Positions 1 to 7,955 of a DNA stretch of 64,000 nt are shown in pieces. Made by a program: the position numbers and the translations under genes. The stretch comes from Chryseobacterium viscerum (GTDB lineage: Bacteria; Bacteroidota; Bacteroidia; Flavobacteriales; Weeksellaceae). The stretch covers positions 372,001-436,000 of the forward strand of contig NZ_PPEG02000005.1 of the NCBI RefSeq assembly GCF_002899945.2, in the 5' to 3' direction. Each line of letters opens with the position of its first letter. The stretch's first letter is position 1. The notes below the pieces were generated by a model that worked only from the letters and a program-made list of their open reading frames with translations, made no database searches and was not told the DNA's origin.

Positions 1-1028
1 TGATTGACAATATGATATTGTGCCGGGAAAAAATTATATCCATTTGACATCATAATAATGGCCATGTTATTCTGTGGGAACACTCTGTAAGCGCTTACAT
101 TTCCACCAGAAAAGCCATAAGAAGGAATATTGTTTGCTTTGCTGATCTCCCAGCCGTAGGCAAAAGAATCTTTTTTGTTTCCATAATCAAACGGTTTCCA
201 CATCATTTCTTTTGTGTTTTGATTCAGGAAATCGTTTTTGCTGAGATGGCTGCTCCATTGTAAAAAAGCGGGAAGGGTAATGGCCAATCCATTTCCGGAA
301 TGTGATCTTACGCCGTTGTCAAATGGCGTTTTCTCATATTGTTTTGTTTCATTGTTGTAGTTGTATTTCTGAACTCTGTTGGGAATCTGCTCAAGAGAAT
401 TTGATGAGAAATAGACCTGGTTTTTTACATCAGAAAATTGATTGTTTATAATAAAATCATCGAAAGACTTCCCTGTAATCTTTTCTATGATCATGGTAAG
501 CAGCATGTAATTCGTTTGATTGTATCTGAATTCATTTCCTGTTTTAAAATCCATTTTTTCTTTGGAAAGACGTTCAATAACCTTTGCATTGGAATCATTA
601 ACCGAAATATCCTCAAAAGCAATAAAATTTGGAATTCCGGAAGAATGCGTCAGCAGGTTTTTTACTTTTACATCCTGCCATTCTTTGGGTAGATTTTCAA
701 CGTACTTTGATACATTATCTTCCAAAGATAATTTTCCCTGCTCAATCAGTTGAAAAATACCGACATTGGCGGTTAATTTTGAAGTAGAGTATATCCTAAA
801 CATCGAACTGGGGCTTACTTTTTTGAGGTCTTCCAGATTTTCCGTTCCGTAATATTGCTCGAAAATTACTTTGCCGTCTTTTATAATTCCAAGAGCCAGT
901 CCCGGGATTTTATTGTTCTTCATTGCTTCTTTCACATAGCTGTCAATCAATTTAGACTGATTGGTTTGCTGCGAAAAAGTGGCCGTGGAAATATGTAATG
1001 CAAATGCTGCTAAAAGAATTTGTTTCAT
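1..1028 (-). CDS. Serine hydrolase of the beta-lactamase/penicillin-binding protein family (C-terminus cut by window edge)
   Basis: Reading the minus strand from the ATG at 1028 gives an open frame of 342 codons that leaves the window at base 1. Residues 1-20 form a signal peptide, so the protein is exported. The nucleophile motif SxxK appears as STSK at residues 81-84, followed by the family's LLTHSSG segment (125-131). The usual YxN motif is replaced by YNQ at 169-171. A late FSGG segment stands where HxGG is normal. Class C beta-lactamase-like folds of this kind act as esterases, D-aminopeptidases or carboxypeptidases; the substrate cannot be read from sequence. The gene is separated from its neighbour by a terminator. 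Confidence 0.85.
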   Translation of the reverse strand, partial: MKQILLAAFALHISTATFSQQTNQSKLIDSYVKEAMKNNKIPGLALGIIKDGKVIFEQYYGTENLEDLKKVSPSSMFRIYSTSKLTANVGIFQLIEQGKLSLEDNVSKYVENLPKEWQDVKVKNLLTHSSGIPNFIAFEDISVNDSNAKVIERLSKEKMDFKTGNEFRYNQTNYMLLTMIIEKITGKSFDDFIINNQFSDVKNQVYFSSNSLEQIPNRVQKYNYNNETKQYEKTPFDNGVRSHSGNGLAITLPAFLQWSSHLSKNDFLNQNTKEMMWKPFDYGNKKDSFAYGWEISKANNIPSYGFSGGNVSAYRVFPQNNMAIIMMSNGYNFFPAQYHIVN

Positions 1029-1132
1029 GTGTGGATAATTCGGGTTTATGGTTCTTATATAAGACAATTGAATGACACCCACTGTTACATTGTTTGTAAG
1101 TTATTTGTATAAAATGTTCAGTTTTTTCCAAT

Positions 1133-1161
1133 AAAAAAACCTTCGAGTTAATCGAAGGTTT
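1133..1161 (-). terminator. Rho-independent terminator of the E2 gene
   Basis: A perfect 10-bp stem (1137-1146 with 1152-1161, arms AAACCTTCGA and TCGAAGGTTT) has a 5-nt loop. On the minus strand it is followed by a run of U, just after the stop of the E2 gene at 1207. Confidence 0.85.
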
Positions 1162-1206
1162 AGTATGTAAAATCGGCAAAATTACTTATTGCTGATTAGT
1201 CATTAC

Positions 1207-2514
1207 TTATATTTCTGTGTTCAGATCCCAGTTTTGAAGGTAGTCGTGAACGTGCTTCAGCATCATTCCTCCTAAAGATCCGTCTACTACTCTGTGGTCA
1301 TAAGAGTGAGACATAAACATTAGGTTTCTGATTGCGATTACATCTCCGTCAGCTGTTTCAAGAACTGCAGGCTTCTTAACGATAGCTCCGATGGCTAAGA
1401 TAGCTACCTGAGGCTGAGGAATGATCGGCGTTCCCATAAGGTTTCCGAAGCTTCCTACGTTAGAAATTGTATACGTTGCTCCCTGAGTATCTTCAGGTCT
1501 TAATTTTTTGTTTCTTGCTCTGTAAGCCAGGTCGTTGATTGCTTTTGCAAGACCTGAAAGAGATAGCTGATCTGCATTTTTGATAACAGGAACAATAAGG
1601 TTTCCGTCTGGAAGGGCAGTCGCCATACCGATGTTGATGTTTTTCTTTTTGATGATATTCTCACCATTGATAGAAACATTGATCATTGGGAAATCCTGGA
1701 TTGCTTTCACTACCGCTTTTACGAAAATTGGCATGAACGTAAGTTTTTCACCTTCACGTTTTTCGAAAACTGCTTTATTTTTATTTCTCCATTTTACAAC
1801 GTTGGTAACGTCTGTTTCGATGAAAGAAGTCACGTGTGGAGCAATTTGTTTTGCTTTTACCATGTTCTCAGCGATGATTTTTCTCATTCTGTCCATTGGA
1901 ATGATCTCATCACCTGCACTTACCGGGATAGTCGCTGCCGGAGCAGTTGCCGTTGGTTTTGGAGTTGAAGCTGCTTGTACAGGAGCTGCCTGCTGAACCG
2001 GCTGGCTTCCTCTGTTAGCAACATAAGCTAATATATCTTCTTTTGTAATTCTTCCTTCCAAACCGCTTCCTTTGATGGATTTCAGTTCAGTTTCAGAAAT
2101 GTTTTCCTGTTGTGCAATAGATTTTACAAGTGGAGATAAATAAAGGTCTCCTGAGAATTCTACATTTGAAGCAGCGGCTGTTTGTAGAGGCTCTTCAATT
2201 GCTTTTAAAGTGTTAGCATCCGGAGTAGCTGCCGGAGTTTCAGTGGCTGCTTCTTCTGAAGCTGAACCTTCTCCTTCAATTTCTAAAATAGCAATGGCTT
2301 CACCTACTTTTGCAACTTCATCTTTTTGCTTTAAAATCTTTACTATTTTCCCCGAAACTGGTGTCGGAACGTCTGAATCTACTTTATCTGTTGCAATTTC
2401 TACTATGGAGTCATCCTCCTTTACGCTATCACCTTCATTGAATAACCAAGTGATAATTGTCGCTTCCATAACACCTTCTCCCATGGAAGGAAGCAATAAT
2501 TTGTATTCTGCCAT
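1207..2514 (-). CDS. Dihydrolipoamide acyltransferase, E2 component of a 2-oxo acid dehydrogenase complex
   Basis: The protein (435 aa) has the classic E2 order. An N-terminal lipoyl domain (about 1-78) carries the lipoylated lysine K44 in the context ATDKVDSD. An Ala/Pro/Thr-rich linker follows, then an E3-binding domain (about 125-167), a second linker, and a C-terminal acyltransferase domain with the catalytic HRVVDG at 407-412. It transfers acyl groups from lipoamide to CoA in the cytoplasm. Sequence alone does not decide between pyruvate, 2-oxoglutarate and branched-chain complexes; the single lipoyl domain and MGEGVMEATI start resemble branched-chain or generic flavobacterial E2 proteins. 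No E1 or E3 gene is adjacent. It lies 63 bp downstream of the SAM hydrolase family gene on the same strand and may be cotranscribed. Confidence 0.92.
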   Translation of the reverse strand: MAEYKLLLPSMGEGVMEATIITWLFNEGDSVKEDDSIVEIATDKVDSDVPTPVSGKIVKILKQKDEVAKVGEAIAILEIEGEGSASEEAATETPAATPDANTLKAIEEPLQTAAASNVEFSGDLYLSPLVKSIAQQENISETELKSIKGSGLEGRITKEDILAYVANRGSQPVQQAAPVQAASTPKPTATAPAATIPVSAGDEIIPMDRMRKIIAENMVKAKQIAPHVTSFIETDVTNVVKWRNKNKAVFEKREGEKLTFMPIFVKAVVKAIQDFPMINVSINGENIIKKKNINIGMATALPDGNLIVPVIKNADQLSLSGLAKAINDLAYRARNKKLRPEDTQGATYTISNVGSFGNLMGTPIIPQPQVAILAIGAIVKKPAVLETADGDVIAIRNLMFMSHSYDHRVVDGSLGGMMLKHVHDYLQNWDLNTEI

Positions 2515-2577
2515 TTTTGATTTTTAGATTTTGACAAATATATAAAAAAAATCGGTTTTTTTATGAAATATATAATC

Positions 2578-3405
2578 TTAGCTGAATTCGATGTAGATAT
2601 TTTCACCTACATTCAATCCAAACAGGCTTTTAGCTCCATTTTTCTTACTTCCTTTATAGATCGTAAGCTCCAATAATTGACTGTCATTGAAGATTGCAGC
2701 CGACTGCCCGTGGAATTCAGTCTCTCTTTCCCAGTCTGAAACAACTTCTGTATGGCTGGAAAATATCCTTGAAAGGCTCAGATTTCTGAATTTTATCGTG
2801 AAACTGCTGTAGCCTTTACTGATATTCTCGAAAAAGTCTTTGTTGATATTTGAGATTATATTTCCGAAATTATCAATGTAGGAAACATCACCAATAATCA
2901 TCCCTTCCGATTCATTATAAACCGGTCTTGCGAACATCAGCTGTTTTGCCGAATGTATTTTTCTTCCGATCACTTCCGGAAGTCCGCCATTGGCAAGATG
3001 TACCGCCGCGGGAACAAAAATGTCTGTAGATGTAAAGTTGATAACGTCATCAAAACGGTTGTTCAGTGTAAGCTCATAGATCGCTTCCGGCTTAATATCG
3101 AAAAATACAAGGCTCAAAAGTCCGTTGTCGGCCGCCAGAAAGTAAGATCCGTCGGCTTTATAAATGAGATTTTTTCTTGATTTGTTGTAAAAACTGTCTA
3201 CGGAAAGGATGTGAATGGTTCCTTTCGGGAAATATTTATAAGCATTTCTTACAATATACGAAGTCTGTATAAGGTTGAATGCCTGGATGTCGTGGGTTAT
3301 ATCAATAATATTAACCTCAGGGTTTAGAGACAGAATTTTGCCTTTCACAGCGGCAACTCTGTAATCTAAATTTCCGAAATCCGAAGTAAGGGTAATAATT
3401 GACAT
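2578..3405 (-). CDS. SAM hydroxide adenosyltransferase (DUF62/SAM hydrolase family)
   Basis: The product (275 aa) begins MSIITLTSDFG and contains IDITHDI, ADNGLLS and YIDNFGNIISN. These are the conserved blocks of the DUF62 family, related to SAM-dependent chlorinase/fluorinase. Characterised members use water to hydrolyse S-adenosylmethionine to adenosine and methionine in the cytoplasm. The ATG at 3405 was chosen over a TTG six bases upstream because family members start directly at this strand. It is the first gene of a possible two-gene unit with the E2 gene. The physiological role of the family is poorly understood, so only the reaction class is claimed. Confidence 0.85.
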   Translation of the reverse strand: MSIITLTSDFGNLDYRVAAVKGKILSLNPEVNIIDITHDIQAFNLIQTSYIVRNAYKYFPKGTIHILSVDSFYNKSRKNLIYKADGSYFLAADNGLLSLVFFDIKPEAIYELTLNNRFDDVINFTSTDIFVPAAVHLANGGLPEVIGRKIHSAKQLMFARPVYNESEGMIIGDVSYIDNFGNIISNINKDFFENISKGYSSFTIKFRNLSLSRIFSSHTEVVSDWERETEFHGQSAAIFNDSQLLELTIYKGSKKNGAKSLFGLNVGENIYIEFS

Positions 3406-3539
3406 GAGCAATTTATAGAATAGTGTAGTATTGCAAAGTTATTTAAAATAAAAAGAAAGCCCGAAAGATTGTTGAAAAGAATTTGATATAAATTTGAAAA
3501 AAAGCTTTAATTTTAAAATCTAATAAATAAAAATACTGC

Positions 3540-4499
3540 ATGTTTGAATTAACATATGATTTGGAAGATATCGACAAGAAAGTCTTCTATGGAGTTAATA
3601 ACCAATATTTCAACTTATTAAAATCAAGCTTTCCAACCATTAAAATTACAGGAAGAGATCATGTTATCTTTGCAATGGGAAATCAGGAAGCTTTAGACAT
3701 ACTGAAGCAAAAACTGAACGACATTGTCTCATTTATCTCTAAAAACAATTCAATAGAGCTGAAAGACGTTGAAAATATATTGAATATTAAAGATGAAAAC
3801 GAGAAACAACTGATCTTTGACCAGGATATTATTGTAAAAGGGGTCAACGGAAAAGTCATTAAGGCTAAGACGACCAATCTTAAAAAGCTGGTAAAGGAAA
3901 CGGAGAAAAAGGACATGGTATTTGCCATAGGTCCTGCAGGAACCGGAAAAACATATACCAGTGTAGCTTTGGCGGCAAGAGCATTGAGAGATAAGGAAGT
4001 AAAAAGAATTGTCCTGACAAGACCGGCTGTAGAAGCAGGGGAGAGTCTGGGATTCCTGCCGGGTGACCTTAAAGAAAAGCTGGATCCGTATTTGCAGCCT
4101 TTATATGACGCACTTCGTGATATGATTCCTCATGAGAAACTGGAGGGATTCATGGAGAAAAAAGTGATTGAGGTGGCTCCTTTGGCCTTTATGAGAGGAC
4201 GTACCCTTGATGATGCTTTTGTGATTCTTGATGAAGCACAGAACACCACTCATGCGCAGATGAAGATGTTCCTTACCAGAATGGGGATGAACGCCAAGTT
4301 CATTATTACAGGAGATCCAAGCCAGATTGACCTTCCAAAAAATCAACAGTCAGGGCTGAAAGAGGCTATGAGAATTTTAAGTGGAGTAAAGGAGATTGGG
4401 TTTGTACATCTTACAGAAGAGGATGTAGTAAGACACCCTGTGGTAAGAAAAATTATCCTTGCCTATAATGATGAAGATAAAAGAGTGAGAAACGAGTAG
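3540..4499 (+). CDS. PhoH family ATPase
   Basis: This 319-aa protein has the PhoH-like P-loop ATPase core. Walker A is GPAGTGKT at 131-138 and Walker B is FVILDEAQN at 227-235. Between them lie the family motifs LTRPAVEAGESLGFLPGD and the TGDPSQIDLP block, and an RKII..Y tail follows. About 110 residues precede the core, as in PhoH-like (YbeZ) proteins, whose relatives act in RNA metabolism and ribosome maturation with the YbeY nuclease. No ybeY is adjacent. It is divergent from the SAM hydrolase family gene across a 134-bp AT-rich gap and stands alone. Confidence 0.9.
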   Translation: MFELTYDLEDIDKKVFYGVNNQYFNLLKSSFPTIKITGRDHVIFAMGNQEALDILKQKLNDIVSFISKNNSIELKDVENILNIKDENEKQLIFDQDIIVKGVNGKVIKAKTTNLKKLVKETEKKDMVFAIGPAGTGKTYTSVALAARALRDKEVKRIVLTRPAVEAGESLGFLPGDLKEKLDPYLQPLYDALRDMIPHEKLEGFMEKKVIEVAPLAFMRGRTLDDAFVILDEAQNTTHAQMKMFLTRMGMNAKFIITGDPSQIDLPKNQQSGLKEAMRILSGVKEIGFVHLTEEDVVRHPVVRKIILAYNDEDKRVRNE

Positions 4500-4520
4500 T
4501 TCCGAATGAGTAAAAGTCTC

Positions 4521-4549
4521 TGTTAACCTTTCATTAACCTTTTATTATT
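4521..4549 (+). promoter_or_regulatory. Direct repeats with 11-bp period upstream of the beta-barrel gene promoter
   Basis: TGTTAAC (4521), CATTAAC (4532) and TATTATT (4543) are spaced by CTTT, giving a 7-4-7-4-7 layout typical of PhoB/OmpR-family response regulator boxes. The array ends about 10 bp upstream of the -33 element, an activator position. The geometry is seen directly; the regulator is inferred. Confidence 0.5.
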
Positions 4550-4558
4550 TTATTAAAA

Positions 4559-4590
4559 TTTGTTAATTTGAAAAAAATAATTAGATTTGC
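4559..4590 (+). promoter_or_regulatory. Bacteroidetes-type promoter
   Basis: TTTG at 4559-4562, 19 bp, then TAGATTTGC at 4582-4590: an excellent match to the Bacteroidetes primary sigma consensus TTTG-N19-21-TAnnTTTG, about 30 bp before the ATG of the beta-barrel gene. Confidence 0.75.
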
Positions 4591-4620
4591 AGTCCTTAAA
4601 TGTAAAAAACTAATTTAAAC

Positions 4621-5286
4621 ATGAAAAAACTTTTACTTGTTGCAGTCGTTGCTGTTATGGGAATCTCTGCAAACGCACAAGAATTTCGATTTGGTCCTAA
4701 AGCTGGATACTCTTACTCTACAGTTAAATTAAAAGGTGACGGACAGTCTGAAACTTCAGATCCTGTACATACTTTTTATGTTGGTGGTATTGCTGAATAC
4801 AAATTGAGCGATAAATTTGCTCTTCAGGGAGAACTTTTATACTCACCACTTGGAGGAAAAGTAAACGTAGCTGAAGCTGATCCTGACAATCCAACTACTT
4901 TTTTAAATGTAAAGGCAAAGCAGACGTATCATACTTTATTGATTCCTATTTCTGCTAAATATTTCATCACTGAAGGGTTATCGGTTTCTGCAGGAGCAAG
5001 CTTCGGATTGATTCTTTCTGCTAAACAAAAGCTTACAGCTGATTTCGGATTCGGAATTCCAGGACTTGAGATTAATGCAGATGATGAAAGAGATATCAAA
5101 GATCAAATGAATACTTTGAATATCGCTCCTTTCCTTGGTGCTGAATATGCTTTGGAAAATGGATTGTTTTTTGATGCAAGATATAACCTTGGAATTTCTA
5201 ACCTTGCAAAACATCCAGATGGGAACGAAAAAGCGACTAACAGCTTTGCACAAATTGGTGTAGGTTTCAAATTCGGAGGAAACTAA
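4621..5286 (+). CDS. Outer membrane beta-barrel protein, type A copy 1
   Basis: The product (221 aa) has a signal peptide (1-19, cleavage after ANA) followed by alternating strands rich in aromatic and glycine residues, ending VGVGFKFGGN. This is the signature of the small PorT/OMP_b-brl beta-barrels of Bacteroidetes, which sit in the outer membrane. Segments such as FYVGGIAEYKL, ALQGELLYSPLGGK and LFFDARYNLGISN are repeated almost in kind in the gene at 7222, so the two are paralogs. It has its own promoter and terminator. No ligand or function can be assigned. Confidence 0.85.
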   Translation: MKKLLLVAVVAVMGISANAQEFRFGPKAGYSYSTVKLKGDGQSETSDPVHTFYVGGIAEYKLSDKFALQGELLYSPLGGKVNVAEADPDNPTTFLNVKAKQTYHTLLIPISAKYFITEGLSVSAGASFGLILSAKQKLTADFGFGIPGLEINADDERDIKDQMNTLNIAPFLGAEYALENGLFFDARYNLGISNLAKHPDGNEKATNSFAQIGVGFKFGGN

Positions 5287-5316
5287 TTCTGAAATTTTAA
5301 GATCAGATTATACTAT

Positions 5317-5347
5317 AAAGCAGGACAATTTTGTCCTGCTTTCTTTT
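5317..5347 (+). terminator. Rho-independent terminator
   Basis: A 12-bp perfect stem (arms 5317-5328 and 5331-5342, AAAGCAGGACAA) with a 2-nt minimal loop is followed by a T-rich tract, 30 bp after the beta-barrel stop codon. Confidence 0.9.
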
Positions 5348-5756
5348 TGTAGCTTATATATAGCGATACGATATTGTATCAGATTTTTTTATATATAATG
5401 AGCCTACAGCGATTAGAAAAGACGAAATTATTCCTCAATAATAAACATTTGTTTAAATTTTAAGAGATAATAACTTAAAAATTAATATTTTAGGTTAATT
5501 AATTTTGGTGTTTTGTAGAATTCATGTGGGTTTAGAAAAAAAAGTAAAATATAAAAAAGTAAACATATCTGTCTCTTGTTGATAAAATGGAGTTTTTTTA
5601 TTCATAATATTGTGAAAAACCCAAAGGTCTCTCCCGAATAGGATTTATTCTTACAAAACCCTGAATTTTAACAATGATATTAATCACATTAACAAATTTT
5701 AATATTCGTGGTAGCCACTGTAAATTTGCCCTCAGAAAGTATTAAAATTTTTTAAA
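5348..5756. other. AT-rich intergenic stretch without a gene
   Basis: No ORF of coding character is seen on either strand. A small hairpin GATAC-GATATT-GTATC (5365-5380) is followed by a T-run and could be a second terminator. Near the right end a good -7 element TAAATTTGC (5721-5729) lies 28 bp before the next ATG, without a clear TTTG partner, and probably starts the next gene. Confidence 0.6.
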
Positions 5757-6413
5757 ATGAAAAAAATATTATTAGCGGGTGCTGTTGCACTTTTTGGTTT
5801 ATCAAACGCTCAAATTGCTAAAGGAACTACATATTTATCTGGATCTGTTGGTTATTCTCAAGTAGAATCTAACAACGGAAACATTAAAAAAGAAAACTTC
5901 AACGTATTACCTACAGTTGGATATTTCGTAAACACTAACTTAGCAGTTGGATTAGGAATTGGTTACCAAACTGAAAAGAACACTACCACTACTACTGCAA
6001 CTTTAGGAAACACTACAATTGTAAACGAGAACGTTACTAAAACTCCAGCTTTTGTTGTTGCTCCATTCGTAAGAAAATACTGGACTTTGTCTGACAAATT
6101 ATATTTCTTCGGACAATTAGCAGTACCAATGCAGTTTGGAAAAACTGAAACTGAAACTAGCTCTGTAGCTACAACAGGAAATACAGTTGTTTCAAACTCT
6201 ACTTCAACTGAAGCTAAGTACACTAAAATCGGTGTTACTGTGAAGCCAGGTTTAGATTATTTCTTAAACAAGAACTGGTCTATCGAAGCTACTATCGGTG
6301 AGTTCGGTTATAGCAACTACAAGCCAAAAGATGGTGATGCTACAAACAACTATAACTTCGGATTGAATTTATCTTCAGTAACTTTCGGAGTTAAATATGT
6401 ATTTGCAAAGTAA
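5757..6413 (+). CDS. Outer membrane beta-barrel protein, type B copy 1
   Basis: The 218-aa product has a signal peptide of about 18 residues (ending SNA) and a compact beta-barrel with strands such as PTVGYFVNTNLAVGLGIGY and SSVTFGVKYVFAK at the C-terminus, which ends in an aromatic-rich strand as outer-membrane barrels do. It is strongly similar over its length to the next gene: identical blocks include MKxIxLxGAVALFGLSNAQIAKGT, VVAPFVRKYWTLSDKLY and NWSIEATIGEFGY. An extracellular-loop-like insert (about residues 75-90) is very Thr-rich, as if under diversifying pressure. Function is unknown. Confidence 0.82.
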   Translation: MKKILLAGAVALFGLSNAQIAKGTTYLSGSVGYSQVESNNGNIKKENFNVLPTVGYFVNTNLAVGLGIGYQTEKNTTTTTATLGNTTIVNENVTKTPAFVVAPFVRKYWTLSDKLYFFGQLAVPMQFGKTETETSSVATTGNTVVSNSTSTEAKYTKIGVTVKPGLDYFLNKNWSIEATIGEFGYSNYKPKDGDATNNYNFGLNLSSVTFGVKYVFAK

Positions 6414-6434
6414 TAAACAAAGCATATAGCAAGA

Positions 6435-6468
6435 AAGCCCTGAGTTAACCCTTAGGGCTTTTTTTTAA
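6435..6468 (+). terminator. Rho-independent terminator
   Basis: Arms 6435-6444 (AAGCCCTGAG) and 6451-6460 (CTTAGGGCTT) pair with one G-U wobble and are followed by eight T. The next gene's terminator has a related stem sequence. Confidence 0.88.
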
Positions 6469-6490
6469 TAAAAAAACTAATATAATAATC

Positions 6491-7153
6491 ATGAAAAGAA
6501 TCGTATTGATGGGCGCTGTTGCGCTTTTCGGTTTATCAAATGCGCAGATTGCAAAAGGAACGTCCTATCTTTCAGGACAGGTAGGATATTATCACAGCGA
6601 AAAGAATGAATTCGGAACTGAGAGAAAGAATGATGTGATCAGAATCCTTCCTACAGCTGGTTATTTCGTTAATAATAACTTAGCGCTGGGACTTGGTATA
6701 GGGTATAAAAGCGCCGTTACAAAACACAGTGTAGGCGGTGGTTTTTTAAGTAATGTAATGGATATAAAAGAAACAGATAATGCATTTGTAGTAGCTCCGT
6801 TCGTGAGAAAATACTGGACTTTATCTGATAAACTATATATTTTCGGCCAACTACAGGTTCCATTGGAATTTGGTCAGGAAAAGCTGGATTCAAACAGCGA
6901 TATTTTAATGGGAGATCCATTGCTTGCTCCTTCATCTTCAAGAAAAAATAACTATACTAATATTGGGGTAAATATCAAGCCAGGTTTGGATTATTTCGTA
7001 AGCAAAAACTGGTCAATTGAAGCTACAATAGGGGAGTTTGGATACAATACTTACAAAAGAGATATTGACGGAGCTAGAAGAGCCGATGACTATAAATTCG
7101 GTATCAGCTTAACTTCAGTAACTTTTGGAGTGAAATATGTATTTGCAAAATAA
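6491..7153 (+). CDS. Outer membrane beta-barrel protein, type B copy 2
   Basis: This 220-aa protein is a tandem paralog of the preceding gene. The signal peptide, the periplasm-side strands (VVAPFVRKYWTLSDKLYIFGQL, NIKPGLDYFVSKNWSIEATIGEFGY) and the C-terminal SVTFGVKYVFAK are conserved. The putative surface loops (about 72-88 and 128-150) differ completely. That pattern fits duplication followed by loop divergence. It starts only 78 bp after the previous stop, across a terminator, so it may depend on read-through or on a weak promoter in the gap. Function is unknown. Confidence 0.82.
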   Translation: MKRIVLMGAVALFGLSNAQIAKGTSYLSGQVGYYHSEKNEFGTERKNDVIRILPTAGYFVNNNLALGLGIGYKSAVTKHSVGGGFLSNVMDIKETDNAFVVAPFVRKYWTLSDKLYIFGQLQVPLEFGQEKLDSNSDILMGDPLLAPSSSRKNNYTNIGVNIKPGLDYFVSKNWSIEATIGEFGYNTYKRDIDGARRADDYKFGISLTSVTFGVKYVFAK

Positions 7154-7166
7154 TAAATAATAAATG

Positions 7167-7194
7167 AGTCCTGAGATTTATCTTAGGACTTTTT
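7167..7194 (+). terminator. Rho-independent terminator
   Basis: Arms AGTCCTGAGA (7167-7176) and TCTTAGGACT (7181-7190) have a TTTA loop, one wobble pair and a TTTT tail. The stem resembles that after the paralogous gene upstream, as expected from duplication. Confidence 0.82.
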
Positions 7195-7221
7195 AGTGTA
7201 AAACTATTGATCATAATAATC

Positions 7222-7884
7222 ATGAAAAAAATCTTATTAGCATCTGCAATTGCTTTATTTGCAGGATTAAATGCACAAACTACATTTGGCGTAAAAGCGG
7301 GTTACGCGCTATCAAAATTGAATTCTAATGAAGGTGATTTTGAATTTGGGGGAATTGAAGGAAGTTTAAAATCCAAATCAGGGTTTTATATCGGAGGTTT
7401 GGTTGAACATAAATTCAACAACAAATTTGCGATTCAGGGAGAGGTAGAATACGCTAACCTTGGTGGAAAAGCAGAAGTTTCATTACCCGGTATTACCGTA
7501 ACAGAAAAGATGAACCTGAACAGAATTGTAATTCCTGTATCCGCAAGATATTATGCAACGCCGGAATTGGGGATTTATGCAGGTCCATATGTGAGTTTTA
7601 AGACCAATAACAAAGTGAAATTTGAAATGAGCGGTCCGAATGCAGGGATGACAAATCCTGCAGGAATAGCAGAAGGAGAGCGTTATGTAGAAAGATATCT
7701 GAACGATACGCTAAAATCTACGGATTTCGGGTTGTTCTTTGGTGCAGATTATAATGTATACAAGGGGTTATTTGTAGATGCCCGCTATAGCTTTGGTCTT
7801 ACCAATATGATCAAAAATCCTGTAGATGGTGAGAAATTAAAAATGAATTTCTTTCAGCTAGGAGTAGGATACAAGTTTAAATAA
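7222..7884 (+). CDS. Outer membrane beta-barrel protein, type A copy 2
   Basis: The 220-aa product starts MKKILLASAIALFAGLNAQ, a clear signal peptide. The ATG at 7222 was preferred to a TTG at 7207 because the extra residues would only lengthen the signal peptide. The mature part reads as a small PorT-like beta-barrel with FYIGGLVEHKFNNKFAIQGE, IVIPVSARYYATPELGIYAG, LFVDARYSFGLTNM and a C-terminal LGVGYKFK strand. These match the gene at 4621 block by block. It closes a run of four barrel genes in the order A-B-B-A. Role unknown. Confidence 0.83.
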   Translation: MKKILLASAIALFAGLNAQTTFGVKAGYALSKLNSNEGDFEFGGIEGSLKSKSGFYIGGLVEHKFNNKFAIQGEVEYANLGGKAEVSLPGITVTEKMNLNRIVIPVSARYYATPELGIYAGPYVSFKTNNKVKFEMSGPNAGMTNPAGIAEGERYVERYLNDTLKSTDFGLFFGADYNVYKGLFVDARYSFGLTNMIKNPVDGEKLKMNFFQLGVGYKFK

Positions 7885-7904
7885 ACACGTATTTCTATAA
7901 AAAT

Positions 7905-7936
7905 AAAAAACTCTCAGAAATTCTGAGAGTTTTTTT
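7905..7936. terminator. Bidirectional terminator between beta-barrel gene and ffh
   Basis: A long stem (7905-7919 paired with 7921-7936, core ACTCTCAGAA/TTCTGAGAGT) is flanked by A-run on the left and T-run on the right, so it can end transcripts from both converging genes. Confidence 0.9.
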
Positions 7937-7955
7937 ATGACTGATTTTGTCTTTT

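Noticed and set aside
1580..2527. Long plus-strand ORFs opposite the E2 gene
   Set aside because: They are antisense shadows of a gene with complete lipoyl, E3-binding and catalytic motifs.
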